Below, one piece after another: positions 29,856 to 39,351 of a stretch of 64,000 bases of DNA. The position numbers and the translations under genes were made by a program. The notes beneath the pieces were generated by a model, which saw only the letters and a list, made by a program, of their open reading frames with translations, was not told the origin of the DNA and ran no database searches. Every line of letters starts with the position of its first letter. Positions within the stretch are counted from its first letter, which is position 1. The DNA is from CAWGYT01 sp963826795 (GTDB taxonomy: Bacteria; Planctomycetota; Planctomycetia; Pirellulales; Pirellulaceae), in assembly GCA_963826795.1 (NCBI GenBank), contig CAWGYT010000025.1:62001-126000 (forward strand), in the 5' to 3' direction.

Positions 29856-30608
29856 ATGCGTAAGGAAACTGCCCGTCATGGCGTGATGGTCATTCGTCTG
29901 CTCGCCGTCACCTTGATCGTGATGTCGCCCGCTCAGCAAGCACCCGCTCAGCAACTGCCCGCTCAGCAAGCACCCGTTCAGCAAGTACCGTCCCAGCGGC
30001 TTCCCGAGCCGGGCGAGATCTCGCTGCCGCACAGCCACGTGTACATCCACGTGGGAAAAGTTGGACTGGGTCATGAACACGCCGTTGTGGGATCGCTCCA
30101 ACACGGGACCCTGCACCTGGGGCGGTCACAAGACGCGGGCGTGCTGGTGTTCGACATGGCCAGCTTCGTCGCCGATACGGCCGAAGCTCGCAAGTACCTG
30201 GCCCTCAAAGGCGAGACATCCACTTCGACTCAGGCACAGGTGAATGCGAACTTACGCGGCGCCGAGGTCTTGGACGTCGAACGGTATCCGACGGCGATCT
30301 ACCAAATCGCTTCGGCCCAGCCGATCCAAGTCCCCGCGGGCGAGCCGGCGAAATACGATCTCCGAGGCGAATTTACCTTGCATGGAACGACGCGGCCCTT
30401 GCGGATTTTTGTCACCTTGCCTGAGGAAAAGAACGGCTTTCAGCATGTTCGCTGCGGGTTTGCGATCCGCCAATCGGACTTCGGCATCAAACCCTATACG
30501 AAGGCCTTGGGGGCGGTCGGAGTCGCCGATGAATTGAAGATCTACGGCGACGCGTGGCTCCGCAAAGAATCGCGTGTTGCCCAAACGCCAACGGATCCGA
30601 CACGTTGA
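29856..30608 (+). CDS. YceI family periplasmic protein
   Basis: The 250-residue product has an N-terminal signal (MVIRLLAVTLIVMSPAQQ) followed by a low-complexity APAQQ/LPAQQ/APVQQ repeat, then a YceI lipocalin-like barrel: SHVYIHVGKVGLGHEHAVVG, VLVFDMASFVADTAEARKYL, GAEVLDVERYPTAIYQIAS, YDLRGEFTLHGTTRPL and IRQSDFGIKPYTKALGAVGVADELKI. YceI proteins bind isoprenoid-like lipids such as polyprenyl quinones in the periplasm. The gene precedes the polyketide cluster by ~100 bp in the same direction, so it might belong to it; that is inference. The 15-bp ctcagcaagcacccg-type DNA repeat encodes the PAQQ stretch. Confidence 0.9.
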   Translation: MRKETARHGVMVIRLLAVTLIVMSPAQQAPAQQLPAQQAPVQQVPSQRLPEPGEISLPHSHVYIHVGKVGLGHEHAVVGSLQHGTLHLGRSQDAGVLVFDMASFVADTAEARKYLALKGETSTSTQAQVNANLRGAEVLDVERYPTAIYQIASAQPIQVPAGEPAKYDLRGEFTLHGTTRPLRIFVTLPEEKNGFQHVRCGFAIRQSDFGIKPYTKALGAVGVADELKIYGDAWLRKESRVAQTPTDPTR

Positions 30609-30644
30609 GTCTTCCACGATCCGGCACGGCGCGGAGGCACAGGC

Positions 30645-30680
30645 GCCGAACGTGTCGCCGAACGTGTCGCCGAACGCATC
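30645..30680. repeat. Three tandem 12-bp units (gccgaacgtgtc)
   Basis: Two exact copies and one imperfect copy lie between the YceI gene and the methyltransferase gene. Confidence 0.85.
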
Positions 30681-30708
30681 GATTCGCACCTTTGAAAAGG
30701 CAACTGGA

Positions 30709-31543
30709 ATGATTTCTTGTCCGTCGGTTGAAAAGCAGACGATCCGCGCACTACAACCTGGTCACGCCCTTCTATCGCGTGATGTGGGGTAAGCACATTC
30801 ACCATGGCCTCTGGGATGACGACGAGTCGCCACGAGTCGCGCAGCTCAACCTGACGCGGACACTCGCCCGCGAAGCGCAGATCACGGCCGGATCGTGTGT
30901 CTTGGATGTGGGCTGCGGAATGGGCGCGTCATCCATTCACTTGGCTCGAACGCTGAAGTGCCAGGTCACGGGAATTACGCTCAGCCCGGTCCAAAGTCGC
31001 TGGGCCCGCTGGTCCGCACGTCTGGCGGGAGCAGCCGGGTTCACGAAGTTCCTGTGTGCCGACGCCGAAACCATCGAATTTGCCGAAGGGGCGTTTGACG
31101 CGGTGTGGAGCATCGAGTGCACGGAACACTTGTTCGACAAGGCCGCTTTCTTTCGCCGCGTGGCCACTTGGCTACGCCCCGGCGGACGACTCGCCATCTG
31201 CGCCTGGTTGGCCGGCGATCCTCTGGACGAACCCAAATGTCGGCAGTTGCATGACGTGTGCGAGGGGTTTTTCTGCCCGTCACTGGGGACCGCCGAGGAC
31301 TATCAGACGTGGATTCGGCAGGCAGGGCTGACCCTGGAAGCTCAGCACGATTGGAGTGACCGAGTGGCCCGGACCTGGGAGATCTGCGGGCAGCGGACCG
31401 CAGGCACTCGGATGATGAAGCTGGCTCATTGGCTCGACCCGGATACCGAATTGTTCGTCAAACGCTTCGAGACGATCGCGGAGGCTTACCGTACCGGCGC
31501 GATGCGGTACGGCTGCTTCATTGCCGAACGGCCGGCGGGCTGA
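30709..31543 (+). CDS. SAM-dependent methyltransferase (UbiE/tocopherol type) of the PKS cluster, probable frameshift near the start
   Basis: The ATG at 30709 has aaagg at a good distance and begins MISCPSVEKQTIR; one base too many near 30746 then breaks into the frame HYNLVTPFYRVMWGKHIHHGLW, which is the family N-terminus. The alternative is a TTG start at 30728. The ~277-residue protein has methyltransferase motif I VLDVGCGMGASSIHLA, ITLSPVQSRWA, post I ADAETIEFAEGAFDAVWSIECTEHL and LRPGGRLAICAW. It belongs to the group of tocopherol, MPBQ and cyclopropane-type methyltransferases that alkylate lipid-like rings. It heads an operon with an ICMT-like protein and an MMPL exporter that converges on the type III PKS operon, so it probably methylates the polyketide. 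Confidence 0.85.
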
Positions 31544-31580
31544 TACCCTCCCGAGAGACACGAGCAAAGGATTGACTCGC

Positions 31581-32375
31581 ATGCGGCGCACGATGGGCAT
31601 TTGCTTCGGCATCGGGACGCATCTGCTCTTTGCCTTGACCGTCTGGCGGCTCTTCTTTTTTCTCAAGGGAGACGTCGCCGAGCCGTCCCTGACGGCGCCG
31701 GCCCTCGTTGGGATCGACGTCTTGCTGTGCCTCCAGTTTGCGATTCCGCACAGCCTGCTGCTGCATCCGGCGACTCGTCAGCGTTTGAGCCGTTGGATTC
31801 CGAGGGAATTCTACGGATGCGTCTTTTGCGTCGCGACCTGCGCGGGGCTTTGGGTCACCTTCCTGGGATGGCAATCCAGTCCCTCCGTCATCTGGCAGTC
31901 GAAGGGGCTCGGCCGCACTGCAATCGGGCTCGCCTTTGTCGGCTCGTGGCTTGCCCTGTTCTACAGCTTGTCCCTGCAAGGGCTGGGTTTCCAGACCGGC
32001 TGGACACCCTGGTGGCACTGGCTGCGGCGACTCCCTCCGCCGCGGCGCGAATTTCGCGAATGCGGCGCATACCGTTACCTGCGGCACCCGATTTACTTGA
32101 GCTTTCTGGGATTGATCTGGTTCGCGCCGACGATCACACTCGATCGCGCGATCTTGATCGCAACCTGGACCGCCTACATCGCGGTCGGCAGCGTGCTCAA
32201 GGACCGGCGGATGGTTCACTACGCGGGAGACCGGTACCGAGCGTACGCCGCGCGGGTCCCCGGATATCCCTTGATGGTCGCCGGTCCGCTCGGAAGAGTC
32301 GCTTGGGCGCGCGACGGAGCGGCGGCAAAGCCGATCGCGACGCGGGAGACGAGACCCGCGAAGAAGGCCGCCTGA
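31581..32375 (+). CDS. Membrane methyltransferase-like protein (ICMT/NnrU type)
   Basis: Start ATG 31581 with caaagg upstream. The 264-residue protein has about six membrane segments and the C-terminal motif of isoprenylcysteine carboxyl methyltransferase/phospholipid methyltransferase-like proteins: GAYRYLRHPIYLSFLGLI, then DRRMVHYAGDRYRAYAARVPGY, where the RHP and the E/DRYRxY region bind SAM. In actinobacterial phenolic-lipid operons a protein of this type methylates the product of a type III PKS (SrsB in Streptomyces). Here it sits beside the type III PKS cluster, which supports the same role. Confidence 0.78.
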   Translation: MRRTMGICFGIGTHLLFALTVWRLFFFLKGDVAEPSLTAPALVGIDVLLCLQFAIPHSLLLHPATRQRLSRWIPREFYGCVFCVATCAGLWVTFLGWQSSPSVIWQSKGLGRTAIGLAFVGSWLALFYSLSLQGLGFQTGWTPWWHWLRRLPPPRREFRECGAYRYLRHPIYLSFLGLIWFAPTITLDRAILIATWTAYIAVGSVLKDRRMVHYAGDRYRAYAARVPGYPLMVAGPLGRVAWARDGAAAKPIATRETRPAKKAA

Positions 32376-32442
32376 GTTGGGGATCGGGTCGGTGGCAGTG
32401 TGGCTGTTGATGGGATCCTGTTTCTGACCTGCGGAATTCGCC

Positions 32443-34899
32443 ATGAACTTGCGACGCCTCCGTCAGCTTTCTCTTTTTCAGCGACGCTTCGCGCTGTTGG
32501 CGGTTTACGCCTTGGTTGCTCTCCCGTGGATTGTTCAAGGTGCGGCCCGCGCGATGAACTCCAACGCCAACTCGCCGATCGACTGGGTCCCCTCCGACTT
32601 TCCGCCCCGGCGCGCCTACGACCACTTCCGCGCGGCGTTTGGACAAGGAGACGTCGTGGTCGCCAGTTGGGACGGTTGCACGATCGGCAATGAACGCTTG
32701 GATGAACTCGCCAGGCAACTCCGGGAGGACCCGGCTTTTCAGGATCCCAAGGGCAAATCCTACTTTGAATCCGTCGTGACAGGCCGTGAGCTCGTCCTCC
32801 AGCTCGTGGCACCTCCGCTCTCGCTTCCCTTGGCGAGTGTGCGGGAACGGCTGAAGGGATCGTTTTTGGGCGTGGATGGCGAGACAACGTGTGTTTCGCT
32901 GACGTTTACCGAGGCCGGATTGGAGCGTCGATCCGCGCTGGTCGACCAATTCCAGCAAGTCCTGGAACGAATCTGCTCGGTGCCTCGAAACCGTCAACAT
33001 TTGGCAGGTCCGGTCATGGACGGGTTGGCCGTCGACCGCGCGAGCAAGCGCACGCTGGACCAACTGGCCATTCCTTCGGCGCTGTTGGTCTTCGCGCTGT
33101 GTCACCTGGCGCTGGGTTCGTTGCCTTCGGCCATCCTGGTATTCGGAATTTCGCTGTATGCCCAGGGTCTGACCCTGGCCGCCGTCCACTACGGTGGCCG
33201 CGAGATGAGCGCCCTGTTGATCGTCATGCCTCCGCTGATTCAGGTGCTGGCCGTCGCTGGTGGAATCCATTTGGTGAATTACTATCGTGAGGCGTGCCGG
33301 GATCCGACCGTCGCATGTCCTGCCCTCCATGCGCTGCGGATGGGTTGGCTTCCTTGCACGCTGTCGGCCGGCACGACCGCGGTGGGGCTGGGTTCGCTGA
33401 TGGTCAGCCGACTGACACCGATTCGTGATTTCGGAATCTTTGCGGCGCTCGGCGTGATCGCGACCACCGCCTTGCTGCTGAGTTTTGTCCCGGGGACGCT
33501 CTCGCTGCGCCGTGATCGCCCGCGTCAGCTGGCGGGGACGCGCGCGGATGCGGCCTGGGACCGTTTCTGGCAGGGCTACGTCCAACTGATACGGGTGGGC
33601 CACATACCGATTGCCATCGGCTGCGTGGCCCTACTCGGCGGTGCCGCTTGGGGCCTCACGCGGCTGAGTACCTCGGTCCGGATTGAGACGCTGTTTCCAA
33701 GTTCGAGTCGGATCTTGAGCGACTACAGGTGGATTGAAGATCGGGTCGGTCCCCTGGTCCCCATCGAAGTCATTTTGACCTGCGACAGCGATTGTCCTCT
33801 CGAGTTGAGCGAGCGACTCGAGCTGGTCGAAACGCTCGAACGGCATTTGGGCGACGTCGCGGCGCCGCTCGCGACCGAAGCCGTCGGTAAGTCGTCTCGC
33901 GGACCGCCGCAGGCCGACGGCGTTCGGCTTGCCAGCCTGTCGGCTTGCAGTTTCCTCCCTCCGCCACCGGCACGTCCCACGGGACCACGGCTGCCGCACG
34001 ACGCGGTGCTGCGATACGAACGGCAGTACGAATCGCAGCTGAGCTCCCTGTTGCCGCTGTTCCGTCAGCTCGGGTACTTGAGTGACGAGGCGGGTGCGCA
34101 ACACTGGCGAATCACGACGTTCGTCAGCGCGCTGAGCAACGTGGACTATGGGACGTACTTGGGGCAGCTGCGAGAATTGACAGCTCCGATCCTGCGATCG
34201 GCCGACGGCCGTCCACGGCCGGGAATTTCGCTTGAGTACACCGGGATCATGCCCTTGGTGCACGAAATCCAGCGGCAACTGATGCACGATTTGCTTGAGA
34301 GCTTTCTCGTGGCGTTTGCGGTGATCGGACTCATCATGGCGGTCGTGCAGGGCCATCCGTTGACCGCCGCCGTTTCGATGATTCCCAACCTCTTGCCCAC
34401 CGTCCTCCTATTCGGCGGTCTGGGCTGGCTCGGAACTCCGATGGACATCGGCACCGTGATGACGGCGAGCGTCGCCCTGGGGATTGCCGTTGACGACACC
34501 CTGCATTATCTGACCTTCTTTCAACGGGGGCTGGATCAGGGTCAACGCCGCTTTGAGGCCGTGGTTTTCGCCTCGCAGCATTGCGGCCGCGCCATGGTCC
34601 AATCCACCGTGATCCTGGCCTTGGGAATCTCCGTCTTTGGCCTCAGCGATTTCGTTCCAACCCGGCGGTTCGCCTGGATGATGATGGGTTCGCTATCCGC
34701 CGCTCTCGCCGGCGACTTACTGCTGCTGCCCGCGCTGCTGCTGGGCCCTCTGGGCGCCTTCTTTCGCGCCGCGGACGATGCGCCACCGATCCGAGACACT
34801 CGACCGAGCTCGGTCGATGACGCCGTCTCGGGTGAGCGGGAATCGTCAGGCAGTCGGCGACATCGTCTGCGCCGGGTCGTACCGCGAAGATCACTCTAG
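32443..34899 (+). CDS. MMPL/RND-type exporter (HpnN-like) of the PKS cluster
   Basis: The 818-residue protein has the RND-superfamily layout of lipid exporters: TM1 (residues ~15-35), a large periplasmic loop (~35-205), TM2-6 (IPSALLVFALCHLAL, SAILVFGISLYAQGLTL, LLIVMPPLIQVLAVAGGIHLVNYY, LSAGTTAVGLGSLMVS), TM7, a second loop (~400-610) and TM8-12 (LVAFAVIGLIMAVV, MIPNLLPTVLLFGGLGWLG, TVMTASVALGIAVDDTLHYL). GIAVDDTLHYL is the conserved RND motif with the proton-relay Asp pair. Relatives move hopanoids and other hydrophobic lipids across the envelope. The 3' end overlaps the PKS gene by 9 bp, convergent. Confidence 0.85.
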   Translation: MNLRRLRQLSLFQRRFALLAVYALVALPWIVQGAARAMNSNANSPIDWVPSDFPPRRAYDHFRAAFGQGDVVVASWDGCTIGNERLDELARQLREDPAFQDPKGKSYFESVVTGRELVLQLVAPPLSLPLASVRERLKGSFLGVDGETTCVSLTFTEAGLERRSALVDQFQQVLERICSVPRNRQHLAGPVMDGLAVDRASKRTLDQLAIPSALLVFALCHLALGSLPSAILVFGISLYAQGLTLAAVHYGGREMSALLIVMPPLIQVLAVAGGIHLVNYYREACRDPTVACPALHALRMGWLPCTLSAGTTAVGLGSLMVSRLTPIRDFGIFAALGVIATTALLLSFVPGTLSLRRDRPRQLAGTRADAAWDRFWQGYVQLIRVGHIPIAIGCVALLGGAAWGLTRLSTSVRIETLFPSSSRILSDYRWIEDRVGPLVPIEVILTCDSDCPLELSERLELVETLERHLGDVAAPLATEAVGKSSRGPPQADGVRLASLSACSFLPPPPARPTGPRLPHDAVLRYERQYESQLSSLLPLFRQLGYLSDEAGAQHWRITTFVSALSNVDYGTYLGQLRELTAPILRSADGRPRPGISLEYTGIMPLVHEIQRQLMHDLLESFLVAFAVIGLIMAVVQGHPLTAAVSMIPNLLPTVLLFGGLGWLGTPMDIGTVMTASVALGIAVDDTLHYLTFFQRGLDQGQRRFEAVVFASQHCGRAMVQSTVILALGISVFGLSDFVPTRRFAWMMMGSLSAALAGDLLLLPALLLGPLGAFFRAADDAPPIRDTRPSSVDDAVSGERESSGSRRHRLRRVVPRRSL

Positions 34900-35985
34900 C
34901 AGCGTCGCCTCGATCGCTAAGCCCGGCCCAAACCCCAACAGCACGTAAGGCCGCGGCGCGTTGCTTTGGCAGAGTCGATCCAGAATGAACAGCACGGTCG
35001 GTGACGACATGTTGCCATACTCGGCCAACACCTGAAACGAGTCGGCAAGCCGTTCCAGCGGTAGCTCCAAACCGGCGGCGCAGGATTTCAGAATCCGCGG
35101 TCCTCCGGGATGAATCGCCCAGCTGCCGATCGCGGCCCGGCTCAGGCCCTGCGACTGCAACCAGCGGTCGAGGAAAGGACCGACGGCGGCGCGTACCGCA
35201 TCGGGAACTTGAGGCGAGAGGGTCATCTCAAAGCCATGATCGGCGATCTGCCAACTCATCATCGATCGCGTACCTCCGACCAGGTCCGACCCGCAGTGTT
35301 GAACGCGTGCGATCGGCTTTTGGCCCGTTCGCGGCGAACCACCCACAATCGCGGCCGCACCGTCGGCGAACAACGCATTCGAAACGATTTGGTCCGGCTT
35401 CCAGCCGTATTGCTGATGCAGACTGCAAAGTTCAACGGCGACCAGCAGCACGCACGCCGTGGGGTCTGCGTCGATGAACGCCTTGGCAACGCGCAATCCA
35501 TTCAAGGCACCATGACAGCCCATGAAGCCGATCTGCGTTCGCGCCACGTGCGACGGGATTCCCAAATGATCGATCAATTGCACATCAACCCCAGGCGCCG
35601 AAAATCCGCTGCAGGTGACGGTGATCAAGTGCGTCACGGCAGCAGGTGACAACTGAGCCTGATCCAAAGCTTGACGTGCCGCGGGCAGCGCCAAGCTGGT
35701 CACGAGCTGCCCGTACGCCTCCATCCGAGCCGCCGTCGTGGGGCCCCGATCCTCCGCTCCCACCGACGCCGGATAGAAGCGTTGCGACGAGGGCTCGCCG
35801 TTGGTCGACGTCTCCAGCAGCACGCTGTGCCGGGTCTGGACACCCGTCCGACGGTACAGTTGCGGCAGCAACCGGAGCTGACGCGCGTCGGCCGCGCAAA
35901 AGTCGGCGGCAAGTCCGGCGGCCTCCGCCTGTTCAATCCGATGCGGAGGCAACTGCGTCCCGATTCCGTAAATGTCAAAACTCAT
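34891..35985 (-). CDS. Type III polyketide synthase
   Basis: The product, MSFDIYGIGTQLPPHRI to the end, is 364 residues, the normal length for chalcone/stilbene-synthase-like enzymes. The catalytic triad is visible: Cys in IGFMGCHGALNGLRVAKA, His in WAIHPGGPRIL and Asn in EYGNMSSPTVLFIL. It condenses malonyl-CoA on a starter, probably a fatty acyl-CoA. The start overlaps the stop of the FAD reductase gene by 4 bp (ATGA), so translation is coupled. In Planctomycetota, type III PKS clusters with this gene set have been connected with alkylresorcinol-type lipids; the product here is inferred from that. Confidence 0.93.
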   Translation of the reverse strand: MSFDIYGIGTQLPPHRIEQAEAAGLAADFCAADARQLRLLPQLYRRTGVQTRHSVLLETSTNGEPSSQRFYPASVGAEDRGPTTAARMEAYGQLVTSLALPAARQALDQAQLSPAAVTHLITVTCSGFSAPGVDVQLIDHLGIPSHVARTQIGFMGCHGALNGLRVAKAFIDADPTACVLLVAVELCSLHQQYGWKPDQIVSNALFADGAAAIVGGSPRTGQKPIARVQHCGSDLVGGTRSMMSWQIADHGFEMTLSPQVPDAVRAAVGPFLDRWLQSQGLSRAAIGSWAIHPGGPRILKSCAAGLELPLERLADSFQVLAEYGNMSSPTVLFILDRLCQSNAPRPYVLLGFGPGLAIEATLLE

Positions 35986-37179
35986 TTGAGTACCAATGGC
36001 GTGTAGGAATGTGGGCGCGTGACGCGGCTGACCACCGCCTCCGTCAAATGCGGGAGGACGGCCAGGGTCCCGATGCCTGCCTTCACGGCAAAGGGCCACC
36101 GCAGCAGCGAGGCGAGGACGCGGCAGGAGCGCTGACGAGGCCCGATTTGAGAGCGCAGGATTCGGCCCCACATGCGTTCCAGTTCCTCGTCCCAACCGCG
36201 CAATCCGCGCGACGAGGGGCCAGGCGAGTCGCGCGGAGGCCAGCGCCCACGCCATGCCCTCGCCCGTAAAAGGTTCGACGTACCCGGCGGCGTCTCCGAT
36301 CGCCAACAGCCGCGGGGCCGCAGGGACGCGACACTGGTGGCTGAGTGCAACGGTGCCCTGCCAGGCTGCTTCGCGCAACAACGTCGGTACCGGCAGCTCG
36401 CTCGACGCCAGCAACTGACCGACCCACGCCGCCGGCCCGCCGGCGCGTTTCAACGCACCAGGCTGCACGGCCCCCGCGACGTTCAATTGCCCCGACTCGA
36501 CCCGGACCAATCCGACGTAGCCCCACCTCCCGACGACCATCGACAGTTCGCCGGCGGGATACGCATTGGGATCCACACATTCAGCCGGCAGAATCGTGCC
36601 CAAACCCACATGAGAACGGGGGACCGCGCGGCGCGGCAATTCCTCGTTTCGCGGCAGACTACTGCGCAGCAACCCTCCGGCCGCGATCACGATCCGGGCT
36701 TGCACGCGGCCCGTGCTTCGACCGTTGGCGTCGAACGCGACGGAGCGTGTCGCAGCGTGACTCGCGCAGGGTTCGATGCGGGCCGTGACTTCAGCACGGA
36801 AACTGGCACCCGCCTGAACGGCCGCCTCCACCAGGCGGTGGTCGAACGTTTTTCGGGAAACCGCCAGGCCTCCCGGCAAGCGAGCGGTCAATCGCTGGCG
36901 CCCGGCACACAGTCTCAGTCGCTGCAAGGGGCCCTGCGGCATCTGCCGGACCAGGTCACCCAGTCCGGCCGCGGCCAATTCGTCACAGGCACTCAGATTG
37001 ACGCAGCCGCCGCAAACTTTGGGGCGCGGAAATGCCTGTCGATCCAGCAGCAGCACTCGCCGACCCGCCGCAGCCGCCTGTTGGGCGAGCAAGGCGCCAG
37101 CCGGGCCAGCGCCGACGACCACGACGTCCCAGAGGGGCGTGCCCGAACCAAGTTCGCATCCGGCCGAGCCCGCGGTCAT
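35982..37179 (-). CDS. FAD-dependent reductase/hydroxylase (geranylgeranyl-reductase-like), one frameshift
   Basis: Start ATG 37179 overlaps the methyltransferase stop (TGATG). The ~398-residue protein has the FAD motif WDVVVVGAGPAGALLAQQAA, RQAFPRPKVCGGCVN, an internal VIAAGG and the second FAD motif LLAIGDAAGYVEPFTGEGMAWAL, typical of GGR/PHBH-type flavoproteins. The frame changes near 36195: removing one base gives ARWDEELERMWG, and the C-terminus continues to VTRPHSYTPLVLK. In Streptomyces the flavoprotein SrsC hydroxylates alkylresorcinols; this protein is a candidate for a similar oxidation or a side-chain reduction. Confidence 0.88.
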
Positions 37180-37902
37180 CAGCCGGTTCCTCGCAACAGA
37201 AATCGACAGGGCCAGCGAGCGGACACTTGAATCTGCTGCATGCCCGCTCGTACCGGCCAGTTCACGCACCTCCGGGATCGTCCAGGCCGCGGCGACCGAA
37301 CGCGGCCCATCCGTGTGGACGATTGGCGAGCGGGAGAGCAGGCGGGTGCCGAACCAAGCCAGGGCAAATCCTGCCGGAGTTCGAATCAAATCGTTGACCA
37401 ATACCAGCCTGCGAGCGGCGGTCGCCATCTTGCGGAGGACCGCCGTCGCTTCGGGAGCATCCAAATGGTGCAGGAACAGGGAACACATGATGACATCGTA
37501 GTCCGCTGGCAGCGGATCGCGCACCACGTCCCGAGGAAAGAACGCGACATTTCGCAGCCCCCCGCGAGCCGCCTCGTCACGGGCGTGCTGGAGGGCCACG
37601 TCGCTGAGGTCACATCCCGCCAACTGGACGGCGACACGCTCTCGGCGGGCGATTCGGTGCAGTTGCAAGACCACATCGCCACCGCCGCAAGCCAGATCCA
37701 GGACCCGCAGCGGTCGACGGCCGCCCTCACACCCCCCCACGGCTTCGCACAAACGGCGGATCTCGGGCCAGACGATCTGAGCACTTCGGCTGAACCGGTT
37801 GATGCGCTGCAGACCCCGCAACGCCTGTCGATGGTCCCGCTCGGCCAACCCCGGCTGGTCCATTAACTCGGGCTGCCGGTCCCGCTGCGTCAGGTTGTTC
37901 AT
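37179..37902 (-). CDS. Class I SAM methyltransferase of the PKS cluster, one frameshift near the end
   Basis: Start ATG 37902 (MNNLTQRDRQPELMDQPGL) with ggagacgc upstream. The ~239-residue protein has motif I VLDLACGGGDVVLQLHR, AGCDLSDVALQHA, YDVIMCSLFLHHLD and LVLVNDLIRTPAGFALAW. One extra base near 37254 breaks the frame; without it the C-terminus reads VRELAVRAGMQQIQVSARWPCRFLLRGTG and stops just before the reductase start. Methyltransferase-reductase-PKS is the conserved order of planctomycete type III PKS operons as I know it. Because of this and the next frame error, the three genes read as one artificial open frame. Confidence 0.85.
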
Positions 37903-38242
37903 GCGTCTCCATCGGGCCAGGGGCACGTACCGCCATGACGCTCGGATTCGTCTCCGCAAGCGGCCCACCATTCGATCCGCTGACTTTATGCTCCGGCATC
38001 CGGCCACGGTCGTCAATGGGTTCGCCCTCGCCGCGCCGCCCTGGGTCGCGTGTCCATTGGGCTCGCCACCACCGAAGTTTTTGTTGACGGAAACCTGCGA
38101 TGACTCGGATCGCCTTGAAGATGTTAACGGGCAACCTCGGGAAGTACGTGAGCATCGTGCTGGGGATCGCCTCTTCCCGACCTGCCCCCTTTTCCCGAAC
38201 TGCAATCGAGTAGAGGGAAGTCGGCCCCTATTTCGGCGAAGT
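37903..38242. other. Intergenic region upstream of the PKS operon
   Basis: About 385 bp between two divergent transcription units (with the promoter element that follows). The minus frame from 38155 begins with a peptide like the N-terminus of a protein (MLTYFPRLPVNIFKAIRVIAG) but decays into low-quality sequence after ~25 residues; I do not call a gene. Promoters of both units should lie here. Confidence 0.5.
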
Positions 38243-38252
38243 TTGCTATGAT
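38243..38252 (+). promoter_or_regulatory. Possible extended -10 promoter
   Basis: TTGCTATGAT combines a TGn extension with TATGAT, 36 bp before the ATG at 38288. No -35 hexamer is visible at the usual distance. Confidence 0.35.
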
Positions 38253-38287
38253 ATCGAGTCTGCTTCAGTCCATCGGAATGCCCGCGA

Positions 38288-39284
38288 ATGGAAAACCACA
38301 ACATGAGATCGTTACTGCTGTCGTTCGCCCTGCTTTGTTGGCTGGAAGCCACGCTCGTGGCCCAATCGAATCCGGCCCCAAATCCCACGGCCGGCCCCGC
38401 CGCGAATGATCCCGAAGCGTCGGAAAAGGCCGAGATTGCCGAAATGTTCCGCAACTATTTGGAGGCCCTGAACCGCCAAGAAGCCACGAAGGCGGCCCAG
38501 GCCTGGGCGGAAAACGGGACTTATGTCGATCGTCAGACCGGTGAACGATCCGAGGGCCTGCGCCGCCATTCGGGACGAGATGGAAGCGGCTTTCGCAGCG
38601 GACCCCTCGATCCGCGTAGGTGGCCAAGTCACTCGGTTCCAGCGGATGCTAACCGATGTGATCCGCGTGGAGGGCGAGACGAGCGTGAGTCACGGCGATT
38701 CCGACGCGGTGCTTGGCATCTTCTCCGCGATTCTGGTCAAGCGCGACGGGAAATGGGAGATCGCGTCACTCGAGGAATCCGCCTTGCCGCAGCCCGAAAG
38801 CCCCGCGCAAGCACTCAGCGAGTTGGAATGGCTGATCGGAACCTGGTCCGACGAAGGCGAGGCCGAACAGGTCGAATCGACGTTTCGATGGTCTCCCCGT
38901 AAGACGTTTCTGATCCGATCCATCACGAGGATGGGCGACGATGACGAGCCCGAACAGGGAACTCAAATCATCGGCTGGGATCCGCGTGCAAGGCAAATCA
39001 GGTCCTGGACCTTCAATTCGGACGGCTCGTTCGGGGCGGACACTTGGAGCCGCAGCGGTAGCGACTGGCTGATCCGCTCCACGCAAACCTTAGGCGACGG
39101 CCGAGCCGCATCGGGGACGTTCGTGCTCACTCGGGTCGACGACGACACCCTCTCGCTGCAACTGATCGGCCATGAGGTGGAGGGTGAGCCGCTGCCGGCT
39201 TCGAATCCCGTCACGGCCGTGCGCGTCGTTCCCTCGGAGTCCGCCGCGAACTCCCCGGCAGATCCGGCTCCCGGGCAACCCTGA
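38288..39284 (+). CDS. Secreted NTF2/SnoaL-like protein, one frameshift
   Basis: The ATG at 38288 or 38303 starts a signal peptide (SLLLSFALLCWLEATLVAQS). The ~331-residue product has an SnoaL/NTF2-like domain first (EKAEIAEMFRNYLEALNRQEATKAAQAWAENGTYVD...), then a beta-rich C-terminal domain (LEWLIGTWSDEGEAEQVESTFRWSPRKTFLIRS, IIGWDPRARQIRSWTFNSDG) like DUF1579-type lipocalin-like proteins. One extra base near 38553 separates the first 88 residues from the rest; removal gives ERSEACAAIRDEMEAAF. Such two-domain proteins are common in planctomycetes; the role is unknown. The gene is 68 bp before the mu-protocadherin-like gene. Confidence 0.78.
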
Positions 39285-39351
39285 GCCAGCAGCCGCGTAC
39301 CGCGCCAGACCCGACCTCAGCCTCCGCACGACAGACTTGGGACGAAATCCA

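Noticed and set aside
37727..38155. Minus-strand open frame beginning MLTYFPRLPVNIFK
   Set aside because: Only the first ~25 residues look protein-like; the rest overlaps the methyltransferase gene in the wrong frame.
34891..38454. A single 1,187-residue open frame combining methyltransferase, FAD reductase and PKS
   Set aside because: The true C-termini of the first two proteins lie in another frame with stop codons overlapping the next ATG; two extra bases create the artificial fusion. The first ~180 residues are antisense to another gene.
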